The notes below the pieces were generated by a model. The model had not been told where the DNA came from. It ran no database searches and saw only the letters and a list, made by a program, of their open reading frames with translations. 23,669 nt of DNA from assembly GCA_016281475.1 (NCBI GenBank), contig JAEEIS010000137.1, positions 1 to 23,669 of the forward strand. The letters are read 5' to 3'. This DNA comes from Bacteroidales bacterium. Its GTDB lineage: Bacteria > Bacteroidota > Bacteroidia > Bacteroidales > P3. This document shows, one piece after another, positions 1-7,927 of this stretch. The position numbers were made by a program, and so were the translations under genes. Position 1 is the stretch's first letter, and each line of letters opens with the position of its first letter.

Positions 1-488
1 GAGTCTATGATTGGCAAATGGAGGAAGGCGACATTTTCTTCAAGCGAGTGGTCGTAGTTGATACCCTTGGTAGGGGTGGGGTTGTAGTTGGGATTGGAAT
101 GGGGATATTGTTTCCAATACTCCTTATACTTCTTAATCTCCTTTTTCACACCCAGCGGCTGCCCATGCTTGTATCGCCAATAGGTGGTAAGTATAAGGCC
201 CGACATGTCGTCGGGATGGTAGAGTCCTTTCTTTTCAAAGTAGTACTGAAGTCGCGAGCCGCGCCAAAGCCCCCAGTTGTTGCGCATCCACATGCCTAAG
301 CCGAAATGTGCGCCACTCTTAAATTCCTTTTCAGTCATTGACAGGATACGTTGCTGTGTGCTGTCGGACAACAGGGTGTCGAGCGTGCGATGGCAGTCGG
401 CCAGATTCTTGGGGATATAGACCTTCTTCTGCTCTTGGGCGAAGGCCATCAAGGGGATGAGAAGGAGGATGATTGCTAGCCGTCTCAT
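1..488 (-). CDS. Secreted DUF6794-like hypothetical protein (3' end cut by window)
   Basis: Translating the minus strand from the ATG at 488 gives at least 162 residues with no stop before the window edge, so the C-terminus is missing. Residues 1-17 are a clear Sec signal peptide (MRRLAIILLLIPLMAFA, then Q), implying export to the periplasm or beyond. The mature part begins VYIPKNLADCHRTLDTLL and contains HFGLGMWMRNNWGLW, a Tyr-rich stretch and HPDDMSGLILTTYWR. From memory this pattern (an IP-x-NL start, the GMWMRNNWGLW block and HPDDMSG) belongs to the DUF6794 family of Bacteroidota, whose function is unknown. The start lies 12 nt past the rhomboid stop codon, so the two genes are probably co-transcribed. 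The coding call is firm; the family name rests on recall, not on a search. Confidence 0.78.
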   Translation of the reverse strand, partial: MRRLAIILLLIPLMAFAQEQKKVYIPKNLADCHRTLDTLLSDSTQQRILSMTEKEFKSGAHFGLGMWMRNNWGLWRGSRLQYYFEKKGLYHPDDMSGLILTTYWRYKHGQPLGVKKEIKKYKEYWKQYPHSNPNYNPTPTKGINYDHSLEENVAFLHLPIID

Positions 489-500
489 TGTCAAGGATGA

Positions 501-1109
501 TTAGAAACGCGAGAAGGGATGCTTCCTCCAATAGAGGATAAGCAGCAGGCCGAAGAGCATACCGCCCAAGTGAGCAAAGTGCGCCACGCCGTCGGCACGG
601 AAAAATCCTTCCATCAGCTCGATGGCGGCATATCCGATAACGAACCATTTGGCCTTGACGGGCATGAGGAAGTAGAGGTAGATGCGCTCGTTGGGAAAGG
701 TCATGCCGAAGGCCAGCAGGATGCCGTACACCGCGCCCGAGGCACCGACGGTGATGCCCCAGCCGGGTATCAGCAGATTGCAGAGTCCCGCACCTACACC
801 GCAGACAAGATAGTAGAACAGGAAGCGTCGCGAGCCCCAGAAGTTCTCCAGCACATAGCCGAACATCCAGAGGGCAAACATGTTGAAGAAAATATGCTCG
901 ACATTGGCGTGCATGAACATGTAGGTGATCAGCTGCCAGATGCGGAAGCGTCCTGTCGGGATGGAATTGAGGGCACACATGGAGGTGATGTTCACGTAGC
1001 CGTAGCGTTCCAGCACCATGGTGGCAAGGAATACGATAACATTAATAATCAGCAAATTCTTCACTACCGTGGGTAGCATCTTGAATCCTTGGGGTGCGTA
1101 TTGGGTCAT
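501..1109 (-). CDS. Rhomboid family intramembrane serine protease
   Basis: The 202-residue protein has about six hydrophobic segments, as expected for the minimal bacterial rhomboid fold, and would sit in the inner membrane and cut transmembrane substrates. Key motifs are visible: HANVEHIFFNMFALWMFG (residues 67-84) supplies the His/Asn oxyanion region, GASG at 122-125 holds the nucleophile Ser124, and AHLGGMLFG holds the catalytic partner His180. All core catalytic residues are present, so it should be active. The start at 1109 gives a short soluble N-terminus; Met11 is an alternative. It follows mutL at a distance of 116 nt, a gap filled by a heptad repeat, and precedes the DUF6794-like gene by 12 nt. 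A mutL-rhomboid neighbourhood is, as I recall, common in Bacteroides. The substrate cannot be inferred. Confidence 0.93.
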   Translation of the reverse strand: MTQYAPQGFKMLPTVVKNLLIINVIVFLATMVLERYGYVNITSMCALNSIPTGRFRIWQLITYMFMHANVEHIFFNMFALWMFGYVLENFWGSRRFLFYYLVCGVGAGLCNLLIPGWGITVGASGAVYGILLAFGMTFPNERIYLYFLMPVKAKWFVIGYAAIELMEGFFRADGVAHFAHLGGMLFGLLLILYWRKHPFSRF

Positions 1110-1118
1110 TTTTGAATT

Positions 1119-1226
1119 GTGAATGGTGATTCGTGATTCGTGAATGGTGATTCGTGATTCGTGAATGGTGATTCGTGATTCGACAAATGTATTGTCTATT
1201 CACAAATCACTCATCACTTGTCACTC
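1119..1226. repeat. Heptad-repeat hairpin element, copy A
   Basis: On the plus strand the left arm is nine consecutive 7-mers arranged as three identical 21-nt units (GTGAATG, GTGATTC, GTGATTC) at 1119-1181. A non-repeated core follows (ACAAATGTATTGTCTATT), then a right arm of complementary-style 7-mers (CACAAAT, CACTCAT, CACTTGT, CACTCTA). The arms can fold imperfectly on each other. The element fills the mutL-rhomboid gap and its last unit overlaps the mutL stop codon. The stretch 1161-1203 recurs at 3077-3119 and 19841-19883. Confidence 0.9.
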
Positions 1227-3052
1227 TATACATTATTTAAAAGTTTTTCTGGTGGGATGATGGCCATGGTCTTTTTGCCGCTGGGGCTGACGTGCGGCAC
1301 CATGCAGCAGAAGAGGTCGGCAATCAGCTGCTGCATCTCGGCCTGTTGCAGCTGGGTGCCGGGCTTCACCGCCATCTGTCGCGCCATCGAGCGGCAGAGA
1401 CATTGTTGGCGGTCGGAGAATTTCTGCATCATGGTGCCTTTGTATTCCGTCAGCATCTGGTCGAAGAGCTGTTGCAGTTCGCTGTCTTTGATTTCGGCAG
1501 GAGTGGCAGAGACGACAAAGGTGGTCTGGCCGAGTGTTCCTACCTCGAACCCCTGATTCTGCAGGTCGGGGATAAGTTCGGAGAAGATGTCGGCATCGGC
1601 TGGCGAGAACTGGCAGTTGACGGGGAAGAGCAGTTGCTGGGCAGAGGCGTTGCTCTCGCGGCTCATCAGGCGGTCGTAGATGACGCGCTCGTGTGCCGCC
1701 TGCTGGTCTACGACCAACAGTCCCGACGGCAGGGTGCTGACTATATAGCTGCCCATCAGCTGCAGGCAGGGCTGCGCCGTCGGTCTGGACTGTGTTTCGC
1801 TCTCGGCATGCGGCAGCGTGGTCTGCTGTGGCTCGGCGGGCTTCACCTCTTCGTTCTTCAAGTCGAAGAAGGAGGTCCACTGGCTGCTTTTGGGTCTGCT
1901 AACTCCCATTCCGACAGACGTCCCCACCCTCGTTTTGTCACTCGCATGGAAGGGGTTGTAGTCGGGATTGTAATGCACCTGCGGCTGCTTGGGTATATAG
2001 CCCTCTGGGGCAGGGGGGAAGTCCACCTCCTTGACGGGGTTGAATTCCAGCTCGGTGGCCAGCCCAAACTGTCCCAACGCCCGCTTGGTGGCTGCTCTGA
2101 CAATGGTGAATAGGGCCGACTCGTCGATAAACTTCACTTCCGTCTTGGTGGGGTGGATGTTGATGTCGATGCGCGACGGGTCCACCTCCAGATGCAGGAA
2201 ATAGGAAGGGTAGTAGTGGTCGGGAATCAGGTCGGTGTAGGCCTTCTCCACCGCCGCGTTGAGGGCGGGGTGCTTGATGAAGCGGTGGTTCACAAACAGG
2301 TATTGCTCGCCACGGCTCTTGCGGGCATACTCGGGCTTGGACACATACCCATGCACCCTCACCACGTCGGTATCCTCGTCCACGGGGTAGAGCCGCTCGC
2401 GGTAACCCTCGCCAAATATCTGTGCTATTCGCTCCACGAAATTGCCGCCGTGCAGGTCATACAGCAGCCTCCCGTTGTGGTAGAAGGTGTAGTCGGTGCG
2501 ATAGTTGATGAGTGCCACCCGCTTAAAGATTTCCTCTATATGGCTTAGCTCAATGCTATCTTTTTTGAGGAAGTTACGCCGTGCTGGGACGTTGAAGAAA
2601 AGGTTCTTCACCGCTATCGATGTGCCGCATGGGCAACTGCACGAGTTCTGCTCTTTGATGTCGCAACCCTCGATGATGACCTGGGTGCCCAACTCGCTGT
2701 CGTGCATCCTGCTCTTCAGCTCCACCTGCGCGATGGCGGCAATCGATGCCAGTGCCTCGCCACGGAACCCCATGGTGTGGATGGCAAACAGGTCGTCGGC
2801 CTTGTGAATCTTCGACGTTGCGTGGCGTTCGAAACAGAGGCGCGCGTCACTGTCGCTCATGCCGCAGCCGTTGTCAATCACCTGTATCAGCGTGCGTCCC
2901 GCATCCTTTACTATCAGCTGTATTTTCGTGGCCCCGGCATCCAACGCATTCTCCAGCAGCTCCTTCACCGCCGATGCGGGACGGTCCACCACCTCGCCTG
3001 CGGCAATCTGGTTGGCAACACTGTCGGGAAGTATGTTGATGATGTCGGACAT
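1226..3052 (-). CDS. mutL: DNA mismatch repair protein MutL
   Basis: The 608-residue length is normal for MutL. The N-terminal GHKL ATPase is complete: ELLENALDAGA (31-41, catalytic Glu31 and Asn35), DNGCGM (60-65) and TMGFRGEAL (93-101). A transducer domain runs to about residue 330, followed by a low-complexity linker rich in Gln, Pro and Thr, and a C-terminal dimerisation domain from about 430. MutL couples mismatch recognition by MutS to strand removal. In the C-terminal domain the endonuclease-type motif DQHA(X)2E reads DQQAAHE (449-455), with His replaced by Gln. The usual C-P-H-G-R-P segment reads SPSGKKT (589-595), lacking the Cys and His that normally help bind metal. Nicking activity may therefore be weak or absent. 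Heptad repeats flank the gene on both sides. Confidence 0.96.
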   Translation of the reverse strand: MSDIINILPDSVANQIAAGEVVDRPASAVKELLENALDAGATKIQLIVKDAGRTLIQVIDNGCGMSDSDARLCFERHATSKIHKADDLFAIHTMGFRGEALASIAAIAQVELKSRMHDSELGTQVIIEGCDIKEQNSCSCPCGTSIAVKNLFFNVPARRNFLKKDSIELSHIEEIFKRVALINYRTDYTFYHNGRLLYDLHGGNFVERIAQIFGEGYRERLYPVDEDTDVVRVHGYVSKPEYARKSRGEQYLFVNHRFIKHPALNAAVEKAYTDLIPDHYYPSYFLHLEVDPSRIDINIHPTKTEVKFIDESALFTIVRAATKRALGQFGLATELEFNPVKEVDFPPAPEGYIPKQPQVHYNPDYNPFHASDKTRVGTSVGMGVSRPKSSQWTSFFDLKNEEVKPAEPQQTTLPHAESETQSRPTAQPCLQLMGSYIVSTLPSGLLVVDQQAAHERVIYDRLMSRESNASAQQLLFPVNCQFSPADADIFSELIPDLQNQGFEVGTLGQTTFVVSATPAEIKDSELQQLFDQMLTEYKGTMMQKFSDRQQCLCRSMARQMAVKPGTQLQQAEMQQLIADLFCCMVPHVSPSGKKTMAIIPPEKLLNNV

Positions 3053-3062
3053 TTAGAAATGT

Positions 3063-3152
3063 GTGGTTCGTGATTCGTGAATGGTGATTCGTGATTCGAC
3101 AAATGTATTGTCTATTCACTCATCACTCATCACCATTCACGACATTCAAATT
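3063..3152. repeat. Heptad-repeat hairpin element, copy B
   Basis: The left arm holds five 7-mers (GTGGTTC, GTGATTC, GTGAATG, GTGATTC, GTGATTC) from 3063. Then comes the same core as copy A, and a right arm CACTCAT, CACTCAT, CACCATT, CACGACATT. It fills the gap between the lipoprotein stop codon (3152-3154) and the mutL start (3052). A 22-nt stretch at its right end (3131-3152) is repeated exactly at 16969-16990. Confidence 0.9.
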
Positions 3153-3676
3153 TATTGTGCTATCAGGAGCGAGTCGTTGGCGTGTTCCAATATATATGCC
3201 AGTTTCTCCTCGTCGCTCATGCCGATGATGGGCAGCATCCTACGTGCGTCATCGGCCATAAAGTGGTTGGGATATTTGTCGATAAACTCCTCATAAACCT
3301 CTTTGGCCTCCTCTATCTGGCTGTTCAGTTCCAGTGCATTACCTTTCAAGAAGTAGCACATCGGCACCTCATCGAAGTCGGGGTACTCGTCGATGACGCG
3401 GTCGAACAGTGCCACTGCGCGCTCGGTGTGCAGCACATTGCTCTGCACGTCGGCGGCCTTCATCAGATACTCCGGCGACAGCGAGTCGGCAGGGTACTTG
3501 TCGGCAAAGGCCACATACAGCTCGGTCAGTTGGTCTGCCATGTCGGGGTCGGCGGCGATGGCCGATTCAAATATCGAGTCTTCGAAATCTTCAATCTGGT
3601 TGATGCGTTCCTCGCGCGAGGGTCCGCACGCCACCATCAGCAAGGTGGCAATAGTCAGTAAAGCTATTCTCTTCAT
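3152..3676 (-). CDS. Tetratricopeptide-repeat lipoprotein
   Basis: This 174-residue protein starts with a lipoprotein signal (MKRIALLTIATLLMVAC); the acylated residue would be Cys17, placing the mature protein in the periplasm anchored to a membrane. The rest is helical and acidic, with TPR-like pairs: AVALFDRVIDEYPDFDEVPMC and EEAKEVYEEFIDKYPNHF each show the conserved small/aromatic spacing and the trailing YP of TPR units. It resembles the small YbgF/BamD-style TPR lipoproteins but lacks features that would assign it to either. It sits 46 nt downstream of def and 99 nt upstream of mutL, in the same direction. In Bacteroides a TPR protein also follows ruvX and def, as I recall, so the order appears conserved. 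The partner is unknown. Confidence 0.88.
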   Translation of the reverse strand: MKRIALLTIATLLMVACGPSREERINQIEDFEDSIFESAIAADPDMADQLTELYVAFADKYPADSLSPEYLMKAADVQSNVLHTERAVALFDRVIDEYPDFDEVPMCYFLKGNALELNSQIEEAKEVYEEFIDKYPNHFMADDARRMLPIIGMSDEEKLAYILEHANDSLLIAQ

Positions 3677-3722
3677 TTATCAGTAATTTAAGTCGGATAT
3701 ATTATTCTTTGCCAATTAAATG

Positions 3723-4289
3723 TCAGCGGCGGCTCGCCGCTTTCATTCTGTAGTTGGTGCGCACCTTGCCGGTCACCACGTCGTTTATCTTGCGTTTCAG
3801 CATCGTGCGGCGCAGGGGGCTGAGGCGGTCGGTAAACACTTTGCCCTCCAGGTGGTCTATCTCGTGCTGTGCCACGCGGGCAAACATGCCGTGCAGCTCC
3901 TCTTCGTGCAGCTGCCACTTCTCGTCATACCAGCGCACCACCACACTCTCCGTGCGCAGCACGTCCTCGTGGATGTCGGGCACACTCAGGCAGCCCTCGT
4001 TGAAATACTGCTTCTCGCCCTTATATTCCAATATTTCGGGGTTAATCAGCGTATGTTCCTCGCTCACGGGGCCGTAGGTGTCCGTCTTCTCGTCGTATGG
4101 GCGGAAGCCTATCACCGCCAGCCGTATCGAGAGGTCTATCTGTGGCGCTGCCAGCCCCACGCCGTCGGCGGCATACATCGTTTCATACATGTCGGCTATC
4201 AGCTGTTCCAAGCCGGGGTAGTCCTTATCTATTGGCTGCGCCACCTTGCGCAGCGTCGGGTGTCCGAGGCCTATAATGGGGTATATCAT
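3723..4289 (-). CDS. def: Peptide deformylase
   Basis: This enzyme removes the formyl group from the N-terminal methionine of new proteins, in the cytoplasm at the ribosome exit. All three family motifs are intact in the 188-residue product: GVGLAAPQ (43-50), EGCLS (98-102, metal ligand Cys100) and QHEIDH (141-146, metal ligands His142 and His146 with catalytic Glu143). Length and spacing are typical of type 1 deformylases, with a somewhat longer acidic loop near residues 64-80, common in Bacteroidota. The start at 4289 gives MIYPIIGLGHPTLR, matching the usual N-terminus. It lies 44 nt after the ruvX stop and is probably co-transcribed from the ruvX promoter. Confidence 0.97.
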   Translation of the reverse strand: MIYPIIGLGHPTLRKVAQPIDKDYPGLEQLIADMYETMYAADGVGLAAPQIDLSIRLAVIGFRPYDEKTDTYGPVSEEHTLINPEILEYKGEKQYFNEGCLSVPDIHEDVLRTESVVVRWYDEKWQLHEEELHGMFARVAQHEIDHLEGKVFTDRLSPLRRTMLKRKINDVVTGKVRTNYRMKAASRR

Positions 4290-4319
4290 ACAGTTTTAAG
4301 GTATATAGTTTAATGATTT

Positions 4320-4347
4320 GTTATTCTCAACTCTTAGTTCACACTTC
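4320..4347. repeat. Partial heptad repeat at the 3' end of ruvX
   Basis: On the minus strand the sequence reads as consecutive 7-mers GAAGTGT, GAACTAA, GAGTTGA, GAATAAC. The ruvX stop codon (4334-4336) lies in the second unit, so the last residues of RuvX are encoded by the repeat. There is no clear second arm, so this is a half-element at most. Confidence 0.5.
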
Positions 4348-4747
4348 TCATGTAGTCCTGCAGCATGATGGTCGCGCTCACCTGGTCCACCATCGCCTTG
4401 TCCTGCCGCTGTTTCTTCTTCAGTCCTCCGTCTATCATGGCCTGGAATGCCATCTTCGAGGTGAACCGCTCGTCGATGCGGGCAATCTCCTTGTCGGGGA
4501 ACACCTCGCGCAGCCGCCCGACGAATGGCTCTATTATCCGTGCCGACTGCGAGGGGGTGTTGTCCATGTGTTTCGGCTCGCCGACCACAAACACGTCCAC
4601 CTGCTCTTTTTTGCAATAGTCTTGCAAAAACTGCATCAGCATAGGCGTGCTCACGGTGGTCAGTCCCGTGGCAATGATGCGCTCCGGGTCTGTCACCGCG
4701 ATGCCCGTACGCTTTATGCCATAGTCGATTGCAAGGATTCTTCCCAT
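4334..4747 (-). CDS. ruvX: Putative pre-16S rRNA nuclease / Holliday junction resolvase RuvX (YqgF)
   Basis: The 137-residue product starting at 4747 (MGRILAIDYGIKRTGIAVTD) has the RNase H-like fold signature of the YqgF family. Asp8 in AIDYG is the first catalytic acid, VVGEPKHMDNTPS is the central motif, and RIDERFTS plus DQVSATIMLQDYM form the C-terminal acidic motif. The family processes the 5' end of 16S rRNA and was earlier proposed to cut Holliday junctions. The longer frame extends upstream without a stop, but Met at 4747 is the only start that gives the family N-terminus, and a TATCTTTG promoter box lies 25 nt upstream of it. It heads the run ruvX-def-TPR lipoprotein. Its 3' end is formed by heptad-repeat sequence. 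Confidence 0.94.
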   Translation of the reverse strand: MGRILAIDYGIKRTGIAVTDPERIIATGLTTVSTPMLMQFLQDYCKKEQVDVFVVGEPKHMDNTPSQSARIIEPFVGRLREVFPDKEIARIDERFTSKMAFQAMIDGGLKKKQRQDKAMVDQVSATIMLQDYMRSVN

Positions 4748-4771
4748 GTTTTTATATATTATTTTAGCGTG

Positions 4772-4779
4772 CAAAGATA
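4772..4779 (-). promoter_or_regulatory. Bacteroidota -7 promoter box for ruvX
   Basis: The minus strand reads TATCTTTG, an exact match to the TAnnTTTG -7 consensus of the Bacteroidota primary sigma factor, 25 nt before the ruvX start codon. The upstream T-run belongs to the preceding terminator, so the two signals are fused. No clear -33 TTTG was found. Confidence 0.7.
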
Positions 4780-4780
4780 C

Positions 4781-4819
4781 AAAAAAAAACTCATTCACTA
4801 GAAAAAACATGAATGAGTT
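4781..4819 (-). terminator. Rho-independent terminator after the 494-aa T9SS cargo gene
   Basis: Read on the minus strand, a perfect 10-bp stem (AACTCATTCA with TGAATGAGTT, plus-strand 4788-4797 and 4810-4819) with a 12-nt loop is followed by a run of nine T. It lies 48 nt beyond the stop of the upstream secreted-protein gene and abuts the ruvX -7 box. Confidence 0.8.
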
Positions 4820-4866
4820 GATAAGCCATACGGCAAAAGCCCTTCTCGCCCGTGGAGGGTCTCCGC

Positions 4867-6351
4867 CTACTTCAGCACAATCTTCTGTGTCGCCGTGCCG
4901 TCGGGATGGTGCAGGGTGACGTAGTACGACCCTGACGGCAGGTGCCCGAGCGAGAGCCTCGCTGTTGTCTGACCAGCAGGGATATGGGTGGTCAGCACCT
5001 CGTGTCCGGCGGCATCCTGCAGGGTCAGTCTCACCTCGCTGGTCGGCTGCTGGGCGAGCACCACATCCACCTCCCCGTCGGTCGGGTTGGGCAAAATCTG
5101 CATGAATGGGGCTGTGCCGTGCACCGTCTCGATGCTGGCGGCATCGACAAACAGGGCGGTGAACGCCGTGTCCTGCGTCACCACCACCTGCCGTGGGTTC
5201 GACGTGTCGCCGTCGTTCCATCGGGCAAATATGTTCGCGCCCCAAGCCCTGGCGGAAAGCGTCGCCGTCTCCCGTTCGTAGTAGGTCCCACCGCCGTACA
5301 CGCTGCCCCTCGCCATGTCGCTGCTCTCCACGTGCACCTCATATTGCTCTAGAGGGGCGAAATGGGCGGTGAACATCGTGTCCTGGGTCAGATACACCGC
5401 TCGCGGATTCGTCACATCACCGTCGTTCCAGTGGGTGAACTTATAGCCATCCCTCGGCACAGCTTCGATGTAATAGGTGGCGGAATCATGCAGGAAACCA
5501 CCGCCCGTCACCGCCCCCATCTCCTCGTCCGCCGACTCCACCTCCAGCATGCTGCTGTCCGTGACCACAATGAGATGGAAGGGTCCATAGCCTGGCATAT
5601 GGCTTGTATTATCTATCGAACTTAAAACCCAAGGATAGACACTGTCGAACTGATGATAACGATATGGGTTCACAGAGTAAACACACCTAGTCCAAGCCTC
5701 CGCTTCTCCATGCGGATACGGCGGACGAACACCAGCATCAACGGTGACATACATCACCGTTTTGTGAGGAGGATGCATTCCTTCACTCGAACTACAGACG
5801 TTACTATAGCACGACCCTGCAATAAAGAAATCCCCGTCAACGGCGATAGGGGACTTGAACATCGCTTCGTAAGCATAGCAGTACAGGTACCCTTCCGACG
5901 TATCGTAGTACTTGGGCAGCTTCATAATCTTCGGCATCACCGTGTCCCACCGCACCGAGTCCAACATTATTAGCGTATCATTCCCATCCTCATGCCGGAA
6001 TAGGTACATGTATTCCGGCAAAAAGACACTGTCCGCACCGGCCCAATTATAAGTGACACACCTATCCAACAAATCGATGGAGACCATAGCCGACAGTCCC
6101 TTGGCATATAGCCGGTAGGACGTGTTGTATAGTCTGCCCTCAAACCCTAAATCCTCGCCACTATTAAATCTATTAAAACAAGCCCCTCGAGCAGGCCTTG
6201 CATTGGGGTCTGGCACTTGGTAGAACTCCTCGCACTCGTCATACCAGTCCATATAGTAATAGTTCGGACTGCGACCATAGATGGTGTCCTGCGCTTCGAC
6301 GGACAAAACGGCGGCAAGCAAAAACACGATGGGCAATATTCTCTTTTTCAT
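4867..6351 (-). CDS. T9SS cargo protein with two InlB-like divergent repeats
   Basis: The 494-residue product has a Sec signal peptide (MKKRILPIVFLLAAVLSVEA, then Q). Residues about 22-260 form an unassigned region. Two divergent InlB/Listeria-Bacteroides-type repeats follow at about 268-331 and 338-401, each with a HWNDGD- or RWNDGD-type turn and ending in QDT-FTA-F. A type A T9SS C-terminal sorting domain spans about 417-494 (ILPNPTDGEVDV to GTATQKIVLK). It should be exported through the outer membrane and attached at the surface or released. I chose the start at 6351, not the in-frame Met at 6399, because it gives the signal peptide directly and does not overlap the upstream gene, which ends 13 nt before it. 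A segment at 164-180 (MFKSPIAVDGDFFIAGS) matches the cargo proteins at 11423 and 14137. Function beyond secretion is unknown. Confidence 0.9.
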   Translation of the reverse strand: MKKRILPIVFLLAAVLSVEAQDTIYGRSPNYYYMDWYDECEEFYQVPDPNARPARGACFNRFNSGEDLGFEGRLYNTSYRLYAKGLSAMVSIDLLDRCVTYNWAGADSVFLPEYMYLFRHEDGNDTLIMLDSVRWDTVMPKIMKLPKYYDTSEGYLYCYAYEAMFKSPIAVDGDFFIAGSCYSNVCSSSEGMHPPHKTVMYVTVDAGVRPPYPHGEAEAWTRCVYSVNPYRYHQFDSVYPWVLSSIDNTSHMPGYGPFHLIVVTDSSMLEVESADEEMGAVTGGGFLHDSATYYIEAVPRDGYKFTHWNDGDVTNPRAVYLTQDTMFTAHFAPLEQYEVHVESSDMARGSVYGGGTYYERETATLSARAWGANIFARWNDGDTSNPRQVVVTQDTAFTALFVDAASIETVHGTAPFMQILPNPTDGEVDVVLAQQPTSEVRLTLQDAAGHEVLTTHIPAGQTTARLSLGHLPSGSYYVTLHHPDGTATQKIVLK

Positions 6352-6364
6352 GTCAGCAAAACTT

Positions 6365-7903
6365 TTATTCTTCTTCTTTATTGTAGGGAAAAATACCAAT
6401 TATGTTACATGTATTCTCATAATTAACCGTAACGGCTTCACATATTAACAAACGCCATTCAAAATACTTTTCTTTATAAATTGGATTCCACTCATATTCG
6501 CCCTTTTCCGCATACAGGCTTCCAACTGCATAATAAGGTTCGCAGCCACCAGTAAAACAAGTAATTGGAGGAGCGACTATCGGATAGAAAGCATTCTTGT
6601 CTTGAAGAAGACTGGCAATTGAATAGTTATCATCAACCGACTGGTACCCACTCGTGACTGCGGTATGGAGGTTCACTCTGTCCACAGACCGCTTTAAAAT
6701 ACCATACATTTTAACGAACGGTATTTGCGACATCGATGTACTGATTGTCGGGATATACATATACCCTTCTCTATATTCTTCTGCATCGACTCCACCAGAT
6801 GCTATCATCGCCACCGAATTATCATCGTAATGCAGTCCGACCATATCATATACTATTGCCGAGCTGTAACCGGTGTGAAAATATGTGATTGTGTCCGCAG
6901 TTATTGGCTCATTTGGCATGGAAAAAAGAATGATAGCAGGGAAACCTGTAATCATCTTGGTACCATAAGCCAGACACATCCTGTCTGCCGCCAGCCTGCA
7001 CAGTCGCAACTGCACATCGCTTATATGCCAACCAATGTTGTGGTTGACTGGCAATCCATACGTGTCATATTCTGCCGCCGCTTCTGGACCATTCAAAGGT
7101 CCATAGTCTGAACAAAAGCCGTAGGACGATGCATAGTGAATTGTGAACTTCCAATGGTTTGGCTCGTACTGATACTCTCCTTCGTCTCCATTGCATCGGC
7201 GATACGACGCTACGACAAGCTTTTGGGGATTATATAGAATATCCGAAAACACTTCGTCCTCGCTATTGGGGTACCCTAGGGATTTTCTCCATGAACCATC
7301 TGAATTTCTAGTAATCTCCAGCACACACGGAGTCGTTTGGTCGGCCAGTGTCCCGATTGCAGCCACCATCCGCCGTACCAAGTTCTGATGGTAGGAGTAT
7401 ACCGCCAGCCGTGTCAAATCATAAACTTCATAAAAAAGTTTGTATTTCAAATTCACACGACCTGAAATTAGTTCTGGCACTGAGAAAAAGCCTACAAACC
7501 CTACGGGGTCTCTCTCTGGCCAGATTGTGTTGCCTTGCGGAGTCATCTGTGGCGGGCCTACCCGCACCACATTCCCGCAAAAATAACAGCTGTCGTCCTC
7601 AATCCGCATGTCATTGACATTTAATCTGTACAGCGTATCCGGTCCCAGACTTGAGTTAATGTTAACTATAATTCTTTTCGTACCGACAAACAAATCACCC
7701 TGAATCATAAAACTATGCTTATAGTTGTCATCCGCATGCCGGAAATGGGTTATCTTGGAACCCTTGTACACGCGCGTCAGAACCTGATCTCCCTGCAATT
7801 CAGGAAAATCTACTCTCGAACTCGCCGTTTGAACCATTGGAGTCTGCGAACTAACCGTCTCGACTAGTGACATTAACGCTAAGATAAGAATCAGTCGTTT
7901 CAT
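6365..7903 (-). CDS. Secreted hypothetical protein, 512 aa (paralogue of the protein at 12634)
   Basis: The N-terminus MKRLILILALMSLVETVSSQ is a Sec signal peptide. The remainder is rich in beta-prone, aromatic segments and has no domain I recognise; its repeated blade-like strands would fit a propeller-type fold, but that is a guess. It lacks a T9SS sorting domain, so it may stay in the periplasm or be carried by a partner. The segment LNVNDMRIEDDSCYFCG (94-110) aligns with ISVNDFRIFHDTVFFGG (80-96) of the protein at 12634. LTRLAVY also has a counterpart there (VMRLAVY), which makes the two paralogues. It precedes the T9SS cargo gene at 6351 by 13 nt, so the pair is an operon driven by the TATCTTTG box at 7935-7928. 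Its low GC relative to priA suggests accessory DNA. Confidence 0.82.
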   Translation of the reverse strand: MKRLILILALMSLVETVSSQTPMVQTASSRVDFPELQGDQVLTRVYKGSKITHFRHADDNYKHSFMIQGDLFVGTKRIIVNINSSLGPDTLYRLNVNDMRIEDDSCYFCGNVVRVGPPQMTPQGNTIWPERDPVGFVGFFSVPELISGRVNLKYKLFYEVYDLTRLAVYSYHQNLVRRMVAAIGTLADQTTPCVLEITRNSDGSWRKSLGYPNSEDEVFSDILYNPQKLVVASYRRCNGDEGEYQYEPNHWKFTIHYASSYGFCSDYGPLNGPEAAAEYDTYGLPVNHNIGWHISDVQLRLCRLAADRMCLAYGTKMITGFPAIILFSMPNEPITADTITYFHTGYSSAIVYDMVGLHYDDNSVAMIASGGVDAEEYREGYMYIPTISTSMSQIPFVKMYGILKRSVDRVNLHTAVTSGYQSVDDNYSIASLLQDKNAFYPIVAPPITCFTGGCEPYYAVGSLYAEKGEYEWNPIYKEKYFEWRLLICEAVTVNYENTCNIIGIFPYNKEEE

Positions 7904-7927
7904 ATTATTTCATTTTAATTGTCGCTG

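Noticed and set aside
1119..1226. CRISPR array
   Set aside because: Repeat units are only 7 or 21 nt in direct contact, with no spacers, and no cas genes are present.
3725..3745. GC-rich 7-bp hairpin at the 3' end of def
   Set aside because: It lies inside coding sequence, has no T-run after it, and comes from Arg/Ala codons (AASRR), so it is not called a terminator.
4748..5245. Long N-terminal extension of the ruvX frame
   Set aside because: It is open only because it is antisense to the T9SS cargo gene region; the family N-terminus and promoter place the start at 4747.
6352..6399. Upstream Met at 6399 for the T9SS cargo
   Set aside because: It overlaps the end of the preceding gene and delays the signal peptide; Met at 6351 gives a standard one.
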